Source of the DNA: Paenibacillus sp. W2I17
GTDB lineage: Bacteria; Bacillota; Bacilli; Paenibacillales; Paenibacillaceae
Assembly (NCBI RefSeq): GCF_030815985.1
Contig: NZ_JAUSXM010000001.1
Span: 5,208,001 to 5,272,000 of the forward strand
Direction: 5' to 3'
Length of the DNA stretch: 64,000 bases
Position numbers and translations under genes: made by a program. Below, one piece after another: positions 1-8,156 of the stretch (positions within the stretch are counted from its first letter, which is position 1; every line of letters begins with the position of its first letter). The notes beneath the pieces are model-generated. The model searched no databases. It had not been told where the DNA came from and saw only the letters and a list, made by a program, of their open reading frames with translations.

Positions 1-1
1 G

Positions 2-574
2 CCCTCCATTTCAGGATTTGTGACGCTGGCAGGTGTGAGAAGACAATATGATGCACTGCTGCACCATACGGTCTTTTTCCCGGAACGGTATGAACCGGAG
101 TTCGACCATATTTTCCGTGACCGTAAAATGCCCGCCGATCCCACGATCTACATCTGTTACTCCGGTTATTCGGAAGAAGGCATGGCTCCGGCGGGAGCCA
201 GTAATCTGTTCATTCTGGTCAATGCCCCCTATTTGTCGGATTCATGGAATTGGGAGCAGCAGACGGAACGTTACGGAGCGTTTGTGCTGGAACAATTGGC
301 GGCGCGGGGAATTACCGGGTTGAATGAATCCGATGTGCTGATCCGGTACACACCGCGAGATATCGAACGGGATACCTTGGCGCATCAAGGGTCGATCTAC
401 GGCATCTCGTCCAATTCGGTGAAGCAGACCTTCATGCGACCGGGCAACCGAAGCAAAGATGTACAAGGACTCTGGTACGTAGGCGGAACAACGCATCCTG
501 GAGGCGGAACCCCCATAGTGACGTTGTCCGGAAAGCTTGTTGGTGAGCAATTGGCATCGGAAATCTTGAGATAG
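2..574 (+). CDS. Phytoene/diapophytoene desaturase family protein, C-terminal part (5' end outside window)
   Basis: This is the last ~190 codons of a FAD-dependent carotenoid desaturase or oxidase of the CrtI/CrtN/CrtP family; the frame is open to the left edge. The signature GGTTHPGGGTPIV near the end is the C-terminal flavin-contacting motif of this family, and APAGASNLFILVNAP upstream also fits. Such enzymes desaturate or oxidise C30/C40 carotenoids at the membrane. The isoprenoid isomerase fni follows 333 bases downstream, which fits a pigment pathway. CrtN and CrtP cannot be told apart from this fragment. Confidence 0.85.
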   Translation, partial: PSISGFVTLAGVRRQYDALLHHTVFFPERYEPEFDHIFRDRKMPADPTIYICYSGYSEEGMAPAGASNLFILVNAPYLSDSWNWEQQTERYGAFVLEQLAARGITGLNESDVLIRYTPRDIERDTLAHQGSIYGISSNSVKQTFMRPGNRSKDVQGLWYVGGTTHPGGGTPIVTLSGKLVGEQLASEILR

Positions 575-907
575 TTCGTTGTGCAGGATGATGGAGTGAA
601 ATGTGTTCTGTTGATCCATGTGCGTGTGCATCGTCCGTGCTAACCAGCTTTGAAGGTGCGACAGATGATCCGTGCTTTTGAGTAGGCATAAAATAGTGGT
701 GCTCCGGGATTTAAGTGAGACATTTGGTGTCGGGGCATCCTTTCAATAGATGGTTTGGAACGTTATACTGGATAGAGTTAAACTGCTGAGCTGCAATGCT
801 TATAGGATTAATGTTTTTGTCTTTTGCAAAAGACGTATATACATAGAAGCTAGGAACAGGCAGGTTATCCTGTCGATCCGCACGATTCTCACATAGGAGG
901 TCTCATC
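575..907 (+). promoter_or_regulatory. fni upstream region with a 16-bp perfect palindrome
   Basis: This 333-base gap carries no convincing gene. It contains the perfect palindrome GTCTTTTGCAAAAGAC at 819-834, about 75 bases before the fni start, and a weak promoter-like pair TTTCAA (741-746) and TATACT (764-769) spaced 17. A ribosome site AGGAGGT lies at 896-902. The palindrome looks like a dimeric repressor site, but no regulator is identified. Confidence 0.4.
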
Positions 908-1975
908 ATGAATGAACAAGAGCGAGCCGGCGAACGGCTGCTTCCCGAAGTGGCTACGGGAGAACGGAAGCTAGAGCACGTGCGCCTCTGTCTTGAGGAG
1001 AATGTGGCAGGAGAAGGGGTAACCAGCGGTATGGAGCGGTTTGCGTTTCGCCATCACCCACTGCCGGAACTGGATTTTGAAGAGGTGCATCTGGAGACTT
1101 CGTTTATTGGCAAAAAAGTACGTACACCCTTGCTCATCAGTTCGATGACGGGTGGAAGCAAAACAACGGGCGCCATTAATGAGCGCCTCGCCCGAGTAGC
1201 AAACGCCAGAGGCTGGGCACTTGGCGTAGGTTCGATCCGGGCTGCCGTGGAACAGCCGGAACTTGCGAGTACCTTCGATGTGCGGCGCTGGGCACCGGAC
1301 ATCCCGGTCATTGCCAACCTGGGTGCGGTGCAGTTGAACTATGGTTTCACAACAGCTGACTTCCAGCGTGCTGTAGATATTGCGGGTGCGGACATGCTCG
1401 TGCTTCACCTGAACACCTTGCAGGAAGTTTTCCAGCCGGAAGGTAACACCAACTTCAGTGGATTATTTCAACGGATTGAAAACTTGTGTCGTGAGCTAGA
1501 CGTACCTGTTGGTGTGAAAGAAGTAGGTTTTGGCATCGATGGCGTGACGGCTCAACGCCTATATGAAGCGGGTGTCGCGTTCATTGATGTAGCCGGAGCA
1601 GGGGGCACAAGCTGGGTGCAGGTAGAGAAGTACCGCAACAATAACCCGGTACGCCGGGCAGCTGCTGAAGCTTTTGCCGACTGGGGCATTCCCACAGCGG
1701 AGTGTATACAGGAAGTACGAGCGCTGAATCCTACTGGTGCCCTGATTGGCAGCGGTGGACTGTACACTGGCGTGGATGCGGCCAAAGCCCTCGCGCTCGG
1801 TGCGGATCTCGCTGGCTACGGCCGATCTCTGCTCGAATCCGCGGTCGCTTCGGATGATGCACTGAATGAGCGGTTGGAACAGGTCGAATTCGAGTTGCGT
1901 ACCGTCATGTTCGGCATTGGTGCAGGGGGGATTGATGATTTGAAGCAGACGTCACGTCTTGTGGAACGGCGGTAG
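908..1975 (+). CDS. fni: Type II isopentenyl-diphosphate delta-isomerase
   Basis: 355 aa, close to the usual ~350 aa of FMN- and NADPH-dependent type II IPP isomerases, which interconvert IPP and DMAPP in the cytosol. The TIM-barrel FMN oxidoreductase fold is recognisable from LLISSMTGG near residue 80, the HLNTLQE strand, the phosphate-binding region GAGGTSW and the late GSGGLYTGVDAAKALALGAD segment. The ATG follows AGGAGGTCTCATC, a strong ribosome site. The carotenoid gene upstream suggests it supplies isoprenoid precursors. Type II enzymes are unrelated to the Nudix-type type I isomerase. Confidence 0.95.
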   Translation: MNEQERAGERLLPEVATGERKLEHVRLCLEENVAGEGVTSGMERFAFRHHPLPELDFEEVHLETSFIGKKVRTPLLISSMTGGSKTTGAINERLARVANARGWALGVGSIRAAVEQPELASTFDVRRWAPDIPVIANLGAVQLNYGFTTADFQRAVDIAGADMLVLHLNTLQEVFQPEGNTNFSGLFQRIENLCRELDVPVGVKEVGFGIDGVTAQRLYEAGVAFIDVAGAGGTSWVQVEKYRNNNPVRRAAAEAFADWGIPTAECIQEVRALNPTGALIGSGGLYTGVDAAKALALGADLAGYGRSLLESAVASDDALNERLEQVEFELRTVMFGIGAGGIDDLKQTSRLVERR

Positions 1976-1994
1976 AGTGAGGGTGGAAATGCAG

Positions 1995-2195
1995 GTGCGA
2001 ACCCCAAGCTCACATGATTTCCCTGGGGGATTCGCACCTCGAATTTTGTCGAAAACATCGTTTTCGTGACCTTTTGGCAACACATGTGTTCGTTGAAGGA
2101 TGCTTTTTATCACAAATGTTTCTATAATTTGGTATAAATATTGAGAATACGTGATAATGTTTGGATTTGATGACGTTATTACGTGTGGTTTCGCT
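1995..2195 (+). promoter_or_regulatory. CRISPR leader 1
   Basis: About 200 bases of AT-rich sequence abutting the first repeat of array 1. It starts with a block shared with leaders 2 and 3: GTGCGAACC, then AAGCTCACATGATTTCC, GGATTCGCACC, TTTTGTCGAAAAC and CCTTTTGGCAAC. The end TTTCGCT before the first repeat is also shared. GGTGCGAA and TTCGCACC form an inverted repeat. The block resembles leaders I know from type I-C loci. It sets array transcription as left to right. Confidence 0.85.
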
Positions 2196-2699
2196 GTCGC
2201 ACTCCGTATGGAGTGCGTGGATTGAAATATCTATATAGATCGTGAATGGTGACGGAAACAACGTCGCACTCCGTATGGAGTGCGTGGATTGAAATATGTT
2301 GACCCTTCTTTCAAATTACTGTGGTGGTTTTGACGCACTCTGTATGGAGTGCGTGGATTGAAATATCAATGTGTTGAGAGCGATCACGGATACCACAGTC
2401 GCACTCCGTATGGAGTGCGTGGATTGAAATTAAATTGTCAGTATAAAGAGGACATAAGTCTAAGTCGCACTCCGTATGGAGTGCGTGGATTGAAATGTCG
2501 ATATAGGCTTCACCAGGTTGCCGAGCATCTTGTCGCACTCCGTATGGAGTGCGTGGATTGAAATCTCCTATGAATGTTATAAGTCCAGTACAGCCAATAG
2601 TCGCACTCCGTATGGAGTGTGTGGGTTGAAATCGTCCGATACCACCAGAATTATGAAGTAAACGTGGTCGCATTCTGTGACAGTGCATGAATCAAAAAA
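2196..2699 (+). CRISPR. CRISPR array 1: 8 repeats, 7 spacers
   Basis: Repeats of 33 nt begin GTCGCACTCCGTATGGAGTG and end CGTGGATTGAAAT. They start at 2196, 2263, 2332, 2398, 2464, 2532, 2600 and 2667. Spacers are 33-36 nt and all differ. The third repeat has two changes (GACGCACTCTG). The seventh ends GTGTGGGTTGAAAT, and the eighth is strongly degenerate, as expected at the leader-distal end. The inner palindrome GCACTCC..GGAGTGC and the ATTGAAAT tail match the type I-C repeat class (usually 32 nt). Confidence 0.97.
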
Positions 2700-2760
2700 T
2701 ACCGAGATGCTGTAAGAAATGCCGCATCTGCTTTAACTAAATTTAGAATTGGAGTTACAC

Positions 2761-3642
2761 ATGAATAGAACATCATCTGTGTTCTCGCTAGAATATCTAC
2801 CGTTACTCATTCGATTGCAATGCAAGGAAGACGCACGTCTGCCTGCATTTCTCGGGTCAACACTTCATGGTGTCGTAGGATGGGCGTTACCCAAACATCC
2901 AGAGTCGTATGAGTACCTGTTTCAGAATCGTCGACGGGGTGGAGCGAAACAGGATATTGTCAATCCATATATCATCGAGCCGCCAAGACCAAAACCAATG
3001 TATCTAAAAGGCGAGCTGTTGAGTTTTAAATTGTTATTACTTGGAGATGCGACTCAATATACGAAAGATGTAATTACGTCTCTAGTCGATTATCATATAT
3101 ATGGAGTTGGATCGGAGCGAAAGGTTTTTGAGCTGTTGGATATATTACATGGGGAGACGTACGAACCTTTGTGGCAAAAAAGAGCTTTAAATATGAAACC
3201 CGCTATTGCAGAAAATATTTCTCATCATGCGACCTATGATCATGCCTCATGGTGCTCTATTCATATGGTCACTCCTGTTCGGATTCGCCGTGGGGGTGCA
3301 TTGGTGCAGGATATTGATTTTTCAACCATTACTCGGAATATTACGAGGAGAATAACAACGCTGACTGAACGTTATGGAGGATATATTCATTCAGATGTAG
3401 CTAATCATGCTGTAGAACGTGCAGGTGATGTCCGCATCACCTCCTCAGCGTTGTATTTGAACCAGATGCATCGATACTCCAATCGTAAAAAAGAGTCCCT
3501 TGACTGGAGCGGAATGCTCGGCGCTTTGACGTGCGAAGGCGAGTTATCGCCATTTATACCTTGGCTAAACGCGGCACGGATTTTGCATATCGGAAGAAAT
3601 TCGACTTTTGGCTGTGGACAGATTGATGTAATATATATATAA
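2761..3642 (+). CDS. cas6: CRISPR-associated endoribonuclease Cas6
   Basis: 293 aa. The C-terminal end ARILHIGRNSTFGCGQIDV carries the glycine-rich loop of the Cas6 RAMP family, and a Ser/Gly-rich GSTLHGVVGWAL segment lies near residue 35. Cas6 cuts precursor crRNA within repeats and hands crRNA to type I or III complexes. I start at ATG 2761 because GGAG sits 6 bases upstream; an in-frame TTG at 2749 is less likely. It lies alone between arrays 1 and 2. True type I-C loci use Cas5 instead of Cas6, so Cas6 beside I-C-like repeats points to service of the type III genes downstream. The catalytic histidine was not assigned. Confidence 0.85.
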   Translation: MNRTSSVFSLEYLPLLIRLQCKEDARLPAFLGSTLHGVVGWALPKHPESYEYLFQNRRRGGAKQDIVNPYIIEPPRPKPMYLKGELLSFKLLLLGDATQYTKDVITSLVDYHIYGVGSERKVFELLDILHGETYEPLWQKRALNMKPAIAENISHHATYDHASWCSIHMVTPVRIRRGGALVQDIDFSTITRNITRRITTLTERYGGYIHSDVANHAVERAGDVRITSSALYLNQMHRYSNRKKESLDWSGMLGALTCEGELSPFIPWLNAARILHIGRNSTFGCGQIDVIYI

Positions 3643-3673
3643 GTTCCCTAGGGTCATCTGCTCGTGCGGTAAG

Positions 3674-3852
3674 GTGCGAACCCCAAGCTCACATGATTTC
3701 CCCGGAGGATTCGCACCTCATATTTTGTCGAAAACGTACTTTTTGTGACCTTTTGGCAATGATCTTTCTCTGTTGTTGGATGATTTGATATGAAAAAGAT
3801 GAAGTTGCGTAATGGTTCTTCAATTTTGTAACGTTGTTACGTTTTTTTCGCT
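3674..3852 (+). promoter_or_regulatory. CRISPR leader 2
   Basis: Starts 31 bases after the cas6 stop and runs 179 bases to array 2. It shares the leader 1 block almost base for base (GTGCGAACC, AAGCTCACATGATTTCC, GGATTCGCACC, TTTTGTCGAAAAC, CCTTTTGGCAA) and the final TTTCGCT. It is about 20 bases shorter than leaders 1 and 3 in the middle. Confidence 0.85.
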
Positions 3853-4155
3853 GTCGCACTCCGTATGGAGTGTGTGGATTGAAATTCTTTGACATATGCC
3901 ATAGGCGATGCATTAGAGAGTCGCACTCCGTATGGAGTGTGTGGATTGAAATAAACCCGCCCTTGCCCCCACCAGCGTTGCAATGGAGTCGCACTCCGTA
4001 TGGAGTGTGTGGATTGAAATTTCGTTATGGATTTAATAGCAATGTCAGACAATGGGTCGCACTCCGTATGGAGTGCGTGAATTGAAATATCAACTGCAAC
4101 TTGCCACAATCCATCTTTACCGGTCGCACTCCGTATGGAGTACGTGGATTGAAAT
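3853..4155 (+). CRISPR. CRISPR array 2: 5 repeats, 4 spacers
   Basis: 33-nt repeats start at 3853, 3920, 3988, 4056 and 4123, with spacers of 34-35 nt. The three leader-proximal repeats carry GTGTGG where array 1 has GCGTGG. The fourth ends GTGAATTGAAAT and the fifth has GTACGTGG. A decayed remnant, GAGTGCGTAGATTAAAG, follows at 4163-4179. Orientation is set by leader 2. Confidence 0.96.
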
Positions 4156-4223
4156 ACGCCACAGAGTGCGTAGATTAAAGGTGTTGAGGTTGCACGCTGT
4201 ATAGGGAATTCATATAATAACGA

Positions 4224-4262
4224 AAGATGCTATTTGGCGTAGGCCAGATGGCATCTTTTTTA
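4224..4262 (+). terminator. Terminator after array 2
   Basis: Hairpin AAAGATGC..TTTGGC / GCC..GGCATCTTT with loop GTAG, followed by a T run. It separates the array 2 transcript from the nuclease-cas10 operon. TATAAT at 4213-4218 just before it may be a -10 element. Confidence 0.7.
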
Positions 4263-4347
4263 TGGGGTTTTAAGGAAAATATGATATTCTATGAATAGTT
4301 TTGCACAAGCAACTCATCGTTACTTTTACAAGAAGGGGAGTTACTAC

Positions 4348-5223
4348 ATGGCGAAGGAATTATCTTTTGAGGAGAAGAAAGAGAAGATGATTGCAAATGT
4401 TACAGGAAATTATACGCAAGTGGAAAGATCTATTGTGAATCAGCTCTATATGAAGCACGATCTGCATGGAACAACCGTTGGCTCCGAGCGGGAAATGATT
4501 TGGTCGCAATTATTTGAAATGATTATTCCCAAGAAATTTGTCATTGAACCTTCGGTATTCATCATTGACTCCCTTGGCGGAGTGTCCAAGGAAGTGGACT
4601 TTGCTATTTTGGATGAAACCTATACACCCTATATCTTCCGTTACGGCAAAATTAAATTCGTTCCCATTGAAGCAATTGCGGCGGTCATCGAATGTAAGAG
4701 TCATAGCCTGGATGCAAGTTCCATTGGGAAATGGGCTAAAAGCATTACAACTTTAAAAACCTCGGGAGACTCTATTGCTCGTATTGCGCCAGCTATTGCT
4801 GTGGGAGTAGATGGTGTCAAAACACAAAAATCGACTCGTCCGCTTCGCATATTATGTGCTTTGGAAGAGAATTGTGGGAATAATATCAAGCAGCATTTTG
4901 ATTTTACATTACTCGCTTCCAGACCGGATGAGGGAGATGTACGGATTGATATTGAGTGTAATGCGGATGATACGTTATTTTCCTGGTTCAAGAGTCTTAA
5001 TTTTCATGAATATGAAATGGATAAAGAACTGGAAGAGAAGACATTAGATCAGCTTCAATCTTTTTCACTCGAAAACTACAAGGTACACGATCAGAAGGGC
5101 CAAAATATTTCGCTGTTAACCTTTAATTTCCAATTGAATCAGTTATTAATGCTAATCAATAATCCTATTTTATTTCCGCATCGTGCCTATGTGAATTTAT
5201 TTGACCAAAAAGTAAAGGATTGA
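4348..5223 (+). CDS. DUF6602-type protein, predicted PD-(D/E)xK nuclease, in the type III CRISPR operon
   Basis: 291 aa from ATG 4348, which has AAGGGGAG upstream; an earlier in-frame ATG at 4291 lacks a ribosome site. The block at residues ~45-120 is what I know as DUF6602: GSEREMIW, IPKKFVIEPSVFIIDS, SKEVDFAILDE, YTPYIFRYGKIKFVPIEA and AAVIECKS. The order E47/E49, D84, then E115-x-K117 on adjacent predicted strands is the active-site pattern of PD-(D/E)xK nucleases. The second half is helical and unassigned. It is the first gene of a run with cas10 (6-base gap), where accessory effectors of type III loci are often placed. Nuclease activity, substrate and trigger are inferred. Confidence 0.75.
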   Translation: MAKELSFEEKKEKMIANVTGNYTQVERSIVNQLYMKHDLHGTTVGSEREMIWSQLFEMIIPKKFVIEPSVFIIDSLGGVSKEVDFAILDETYTPYIFRYGKIKFVPIEAIAAVIECKSHSLDASSIGKWAKSITTLKTSGDSIARIAPAIAVGVDGVKTQKSTRPLRILCALEENCGNNIKQHFDFTLLASRPDEGDVRIDIECNADDTLFSWFKSLNFHEYEMDKELEEKTLDQLQSFSLENYKVHDQKGQNISLLTFNFQLNQLLMLINNPILFPHRAYVNLFDQKVKD

Positions 5224-5229
5224 ATTCCA

Positions 5230-7407
5230 ATGAACTCATACGTGGTAGCTGTATCAATGGACAAGGTGCAGTCTTTTCTATATGATGTGCTCCAAGCGCA
5301 GATCCAGGAGAAACAGAGTAATAACAGAACGTTAAAAACGATTATTGAATCCTCCCAATTCATTTCAGATCAGTTCTATCAGGATATTGGAATAGAGAGC
5401 AATGAGAGCAATGAGAGTTCATTTGCTGGAAATATTGATGAAACATTGCTCAAATGTTCCGGCATGTGTGTGTTTATAACTTCGCTTCCTGAGGATGAGA
5501 TTGTTAGTAAGCTCAGGTCTTTGTTTGGAACGTATTACAGGAAATTGAGCGGGCAGCTTTTGATGAAGTATGTGTATTTTGAGGTGAGCGATCTCAAACC
5601 AAACTCGAAGCAGCCAGATCACGAAAACGACGAGCAATATCAATTAAAGGCCATCAAAGAAAGCAAAAAACGATTAAAAGGAAAAGCCTGCTTGAACTCC
5701 ATCATTGCGCAGAATCAGGCGTTAATATTCGAATTCCACAAATCACCTGCCAAGGATGAGAATTGGAGCTTAACGTCATCCCCAGCGAATAATATGAATG
5801 GGTTCACGAGGACCATCAATAAACTATATTCTGAGCAGGATGATAACAACGAAAATCACTTCCGGGTGGCAGTTATTAAAGCCGATCTGGATGGGATGGG
5901 TACAGTCTTTGACCAAATTAATAATTATGAGACGTATACGCAGGTAAGCGAACTGTTATCCGAATACATATGTCTGAAGCACTTGCACAACAAGGTTAAA
6001 CAGTATAAACGCAATGATCCCGAATTCAGGTTGTTCCCACTGTATATTGCGGGCGATGATATTTTCTTTGCCGTGCCGACCTCGAAGCTCGTGGATGGTG
6101 TTAACCTGTGCAGAGATATTTTGAAGCAGATTAATAGAGGACTCGGACAAATTAATCTTAATAGTGAGGCAGGGCTTCAACCCTTGTCGATGAGTATTGG
6201 GATTGATTTTACATTCAATCGTGAGCCAATCCGCTATTACTATGAACGAGTTCAGAAGCAACTTGATTGTGCGAAGTATGCACCGAGCATGGAGACCGTG
6301 GCGGGCATTGTTCCATTGTCATGCATGAAGATCAGTATGAATGAGTATGTGTTACATCGTTACGATCTGCCACCAGACAACTCAGGGAATTCCAATCAAA
6401 CGAAGAGCAAAGATAGTCCGAAGAACAAATCCATGGAATCTGATGCGCCAAAACATAATTGGAATCACTTTATAAGCCAAGTCAAAAGGATTCAAAGTGC
6501 GATGGAGAAAGGCTTCACGGCGCATCACTTTTTCTACGGACTTCTCAGCAAGATTACAGATCCTGAAGTACGCAAAAGCGAAGTGAAATACAGCAATGCG
6601 GTGCTGTATCATGTGATTCCGCAGTACCTCAATAGTAACAGCGAACTATTAAGGGAGTCTGAGCTGCTTATTATTGAATCGATGCTTAAACATCTGATTG
6701 TCAAAACAAATAAGTGGGATAAGCCGAGTAAAGAAGGAAGGCTATATTTCAATTCAAATCAGCAACTGCAACTAGAGAAGTATGTTCGCTTACTGCTACT
6801 ATTTTCCGATCCTCGCTTCAAGATTGTTCAGAATAATGATTCGAAAGGATTGGATAAGAAGGATTTTGATCATAAACGGGTGAGAGGTACGGTATTTAAT
6901 AAAACATTACGTTATCTGTTCGATGAGAACCTGAGAAGAATGGAGAAACGTGAAGAGTTTAGAAATATTTTTGTAGAGAGGGGTACCTACACTCCTTTAT
7001 CTAACGTTGGAAGCGGACGAGGTCAGAACTCTGGAAGGAAAAACGAGGTTGATGTTTATCGGACTCTACGTTTATCGAACTCTTTGCTCTATCGTTTGAA
7101 AGGCATGAAAGACATTCAACAGGTGGCAGACATGATTGAGGCAACGAACGCGCAGCAGCAAGAGGAAGTTAAAGTTCTTGAGAAAAAGCGTGAAGAGGAG
7201 CATAAAGCGCCACCGGGGTTGTTTTTTGATAAGCAAACATTTCTACGAATGGCTCGAAGCCAAGGGATGTGGAACTCGGACTACATCGACTCTTTGCTAA
7301 TCTTCTACCAGTTACGGGAGCAATCCATTCAATTCAAAGTTCACCCGGCATACCCGAAAAAAAAGTCAGGAGGTAATAAAACATGGAAAAAGACCCCGAA
7401 AAGATGA
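5230..7407 (+). CDS. cas10: Type III CRISPR Cas10 (Csm1-like), no HD domain, AGDD palm motif
   Basis: 725 aa. The protein opens directly with VVAVSMDKVQSFLY, the start of the first palm-like domain; no N-terminal HD nuclease (HD..H motifs) is present. The second palm domain shows the metal-binding ADLDGMG (D219, D221) and AGDD at 274-277 in place of the usual GGDD, so both aspartates remain. Cas10 is the large subunit of type III effectors and often makes cyclic oligoadenylates on target RNA binding. A helical region follows, then a charged C-terminal part (about 600-725). It follows the nuclease gene by 6 bases and overlaps csm3 by 25. Signalling activity is plausible but unproven. Confidence 0.88.
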   Translation: MNSYVVAVSMDKVQSFLYDVLQAQIQEKQSNNRTLKTIIESSQFISDQFYQDIGIESNESNESSFAGNIDETLLKCSGMCVFITSLPEDEIVSKLRSLFGTYYRKLSGQLLMKYVYFEVSDLKPNSKQPDHENDEQYQLKAIKESKKRLKGKACLNSIIAQNQALIFEFHKSPAKDENWSLTSSPANNMNGFTRTINKLYSEQDDNNENHFRVAVIKADLDGMGTVFDQINNYETYTQVSELLSEYICLKHLHNKVKQYKRNDPEFRLFPLYIAGDDIFFAVPTSKLVDGVNLCRDILKQINRGLGQINLNSEAGLQPLSMSIGIDFTFNREPIRYYYERVQKQLDCAKYAPSMETVAGIVPLSCMKISMNEYVLHRYDLPPDNSGNSNQTKSKDSPKNKSMESDAPKHNWNHFISQVKRIQSAMEKGFTAHHFFYGLLSKITDPEVRKSEVKYSNAVLYHVIPQYLNSNSELLRESELLIIESMLKHLIVKTNKWDKPSKEGRLYFNSNQQLQLEKYVRLLLLFSDPRFKIVQNNDSKGLDKKDFDHKRVRGTVFNKTLRYLFDENLRRMEKREEFRNIFVERGTYTPLSNVGSGRGQNSGRKNEVDVYRTLRLSNSLLYRLKGMKDIQQVADMIEATNAQQQEEVKVLEKKREEEHKAPPGLFFDKQTFLRMARSQGMWNSDYIDSLLIFYQLREQSIQFKVHPAYPKKKSGGNKTWKKTPKR

Positions 7408-8156
7408 TAAAAAAGGTTGCAACGGAGCTTTCTGTACATGTAACAACACGTTCCAATCTCTTCATCGGCGGTTCCCCATCAACATTTGAAATCGGTGGTG
7501 TAGATCTGTTTACGGTTACGAACCAAGAGGGGCTACCGTATATTCCGGCTTCTTCGTTTAAAGGGACTTTGCGCCATATCGTCAGGGAAATGATTGAAAG
7601 TCATGGATATATAGAGGGAATTACTCAGGCATACACACAATACTTGATGGGACTTCAGGAGAAAAATATACAAGAATGCGAAAAATACGGCATTGATCAG
7701 AATCGGATTAAACGGATGAAAGAACGATATGACAAGGTTATAGGTAAGGTAAGTGCTGAGTATTTATTCGGGATTGAAGGATTCAACGATACGCCCAAGT
7801 TGCTTTTTAACGATCTGATGCCTTTAGGTGATAAACCTGTTAAAGAAGAGTGGTTCTCTATTGATTCCAAAAACAGTATTGAACTGAGTGACCTGGGAGG
7901 AGTGCCACAGGTTGCTGCGAACCCTCGAACATACAGAGTGGTACGTCCGGGAATTACATTCAAGGGAGACGTGTTGTTCTACAATATGGATAAATTGAAA
8001 TTAGACGAGCAAAGCTTGGATTCCGAAATTCTTAGCTTTGTTAAAGAAGCTATGATCCGATTCAATTCAGGACATTATCGCTTAGGAAATTCGGGTAGTC
8101 GAGGGTATGGACGTGTGGAGATCCAATTCGATGAGGAGGATTCTTCACATGGCTGA
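7383..8156 (+). CDS. csm3: Type III CRISPR RAMP protein, Csm3-like (Cas7 group)
   Basis: 257 aa, typical Csm3 length. The ribosome site AGGAGG lies 9 bases before the ATG, inside the end of cas10. Conserved Csm3 features are FIGGS near residue 28, IGGVD with D41 at the position of the target-RNA-cleaving aspartate of Csm3, LPYIPASSFKGTLR, and the C-terminal glycine loop GNSGSRGYGRVEI. Csm3 subunits form the crRNA-covering backbone and cut bound RNA at 6-nt steps. It is the only Cas7-group backbone gene here besides the Csm5-like one. It ends with an 8-base overlap with csm4. Confidence 0.9.
   Translation: MEKDPEKMIKKVATELSVHVTTRSNLFIGGSPSTFEIGGVDLFTVTNQEGLPYIPASSFKGTLRHIVREMIESHGYIEGITQAYTQYLMGLQEKNIQECEKYGIDQNRIKRMKERYDKVIGKVSAEYLFGIEGFNDTPKLLFNDLMPLGDKPVKEEWFSIDSKNSIELSDLGGVPQVAANPRTYRVVRPGITFKGDVLFYNMDKLKLDEQSLDSEILSFVKEAMIRFNSGHYRLGNSGSRGYGRVEIQFDEEDSSHG

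Noticed and set aside
2311-2688. Open frames on both strands across the CRISPR arrays (also 3837-4109, 10127-10423)
   Set aside because: They consist of repeat-derived peptides (TPYGVR, IHALHTEC) alternating with spacer sequence; no ribosome sites. They are array artefacts.
4163-4179. Sixth repeat of array 2
   Set aside because: Only about half of the repeat is recognisable (GAGTGCGTAGATTAAAG) at wrong spacing, so it is listed as a decayed remnant.
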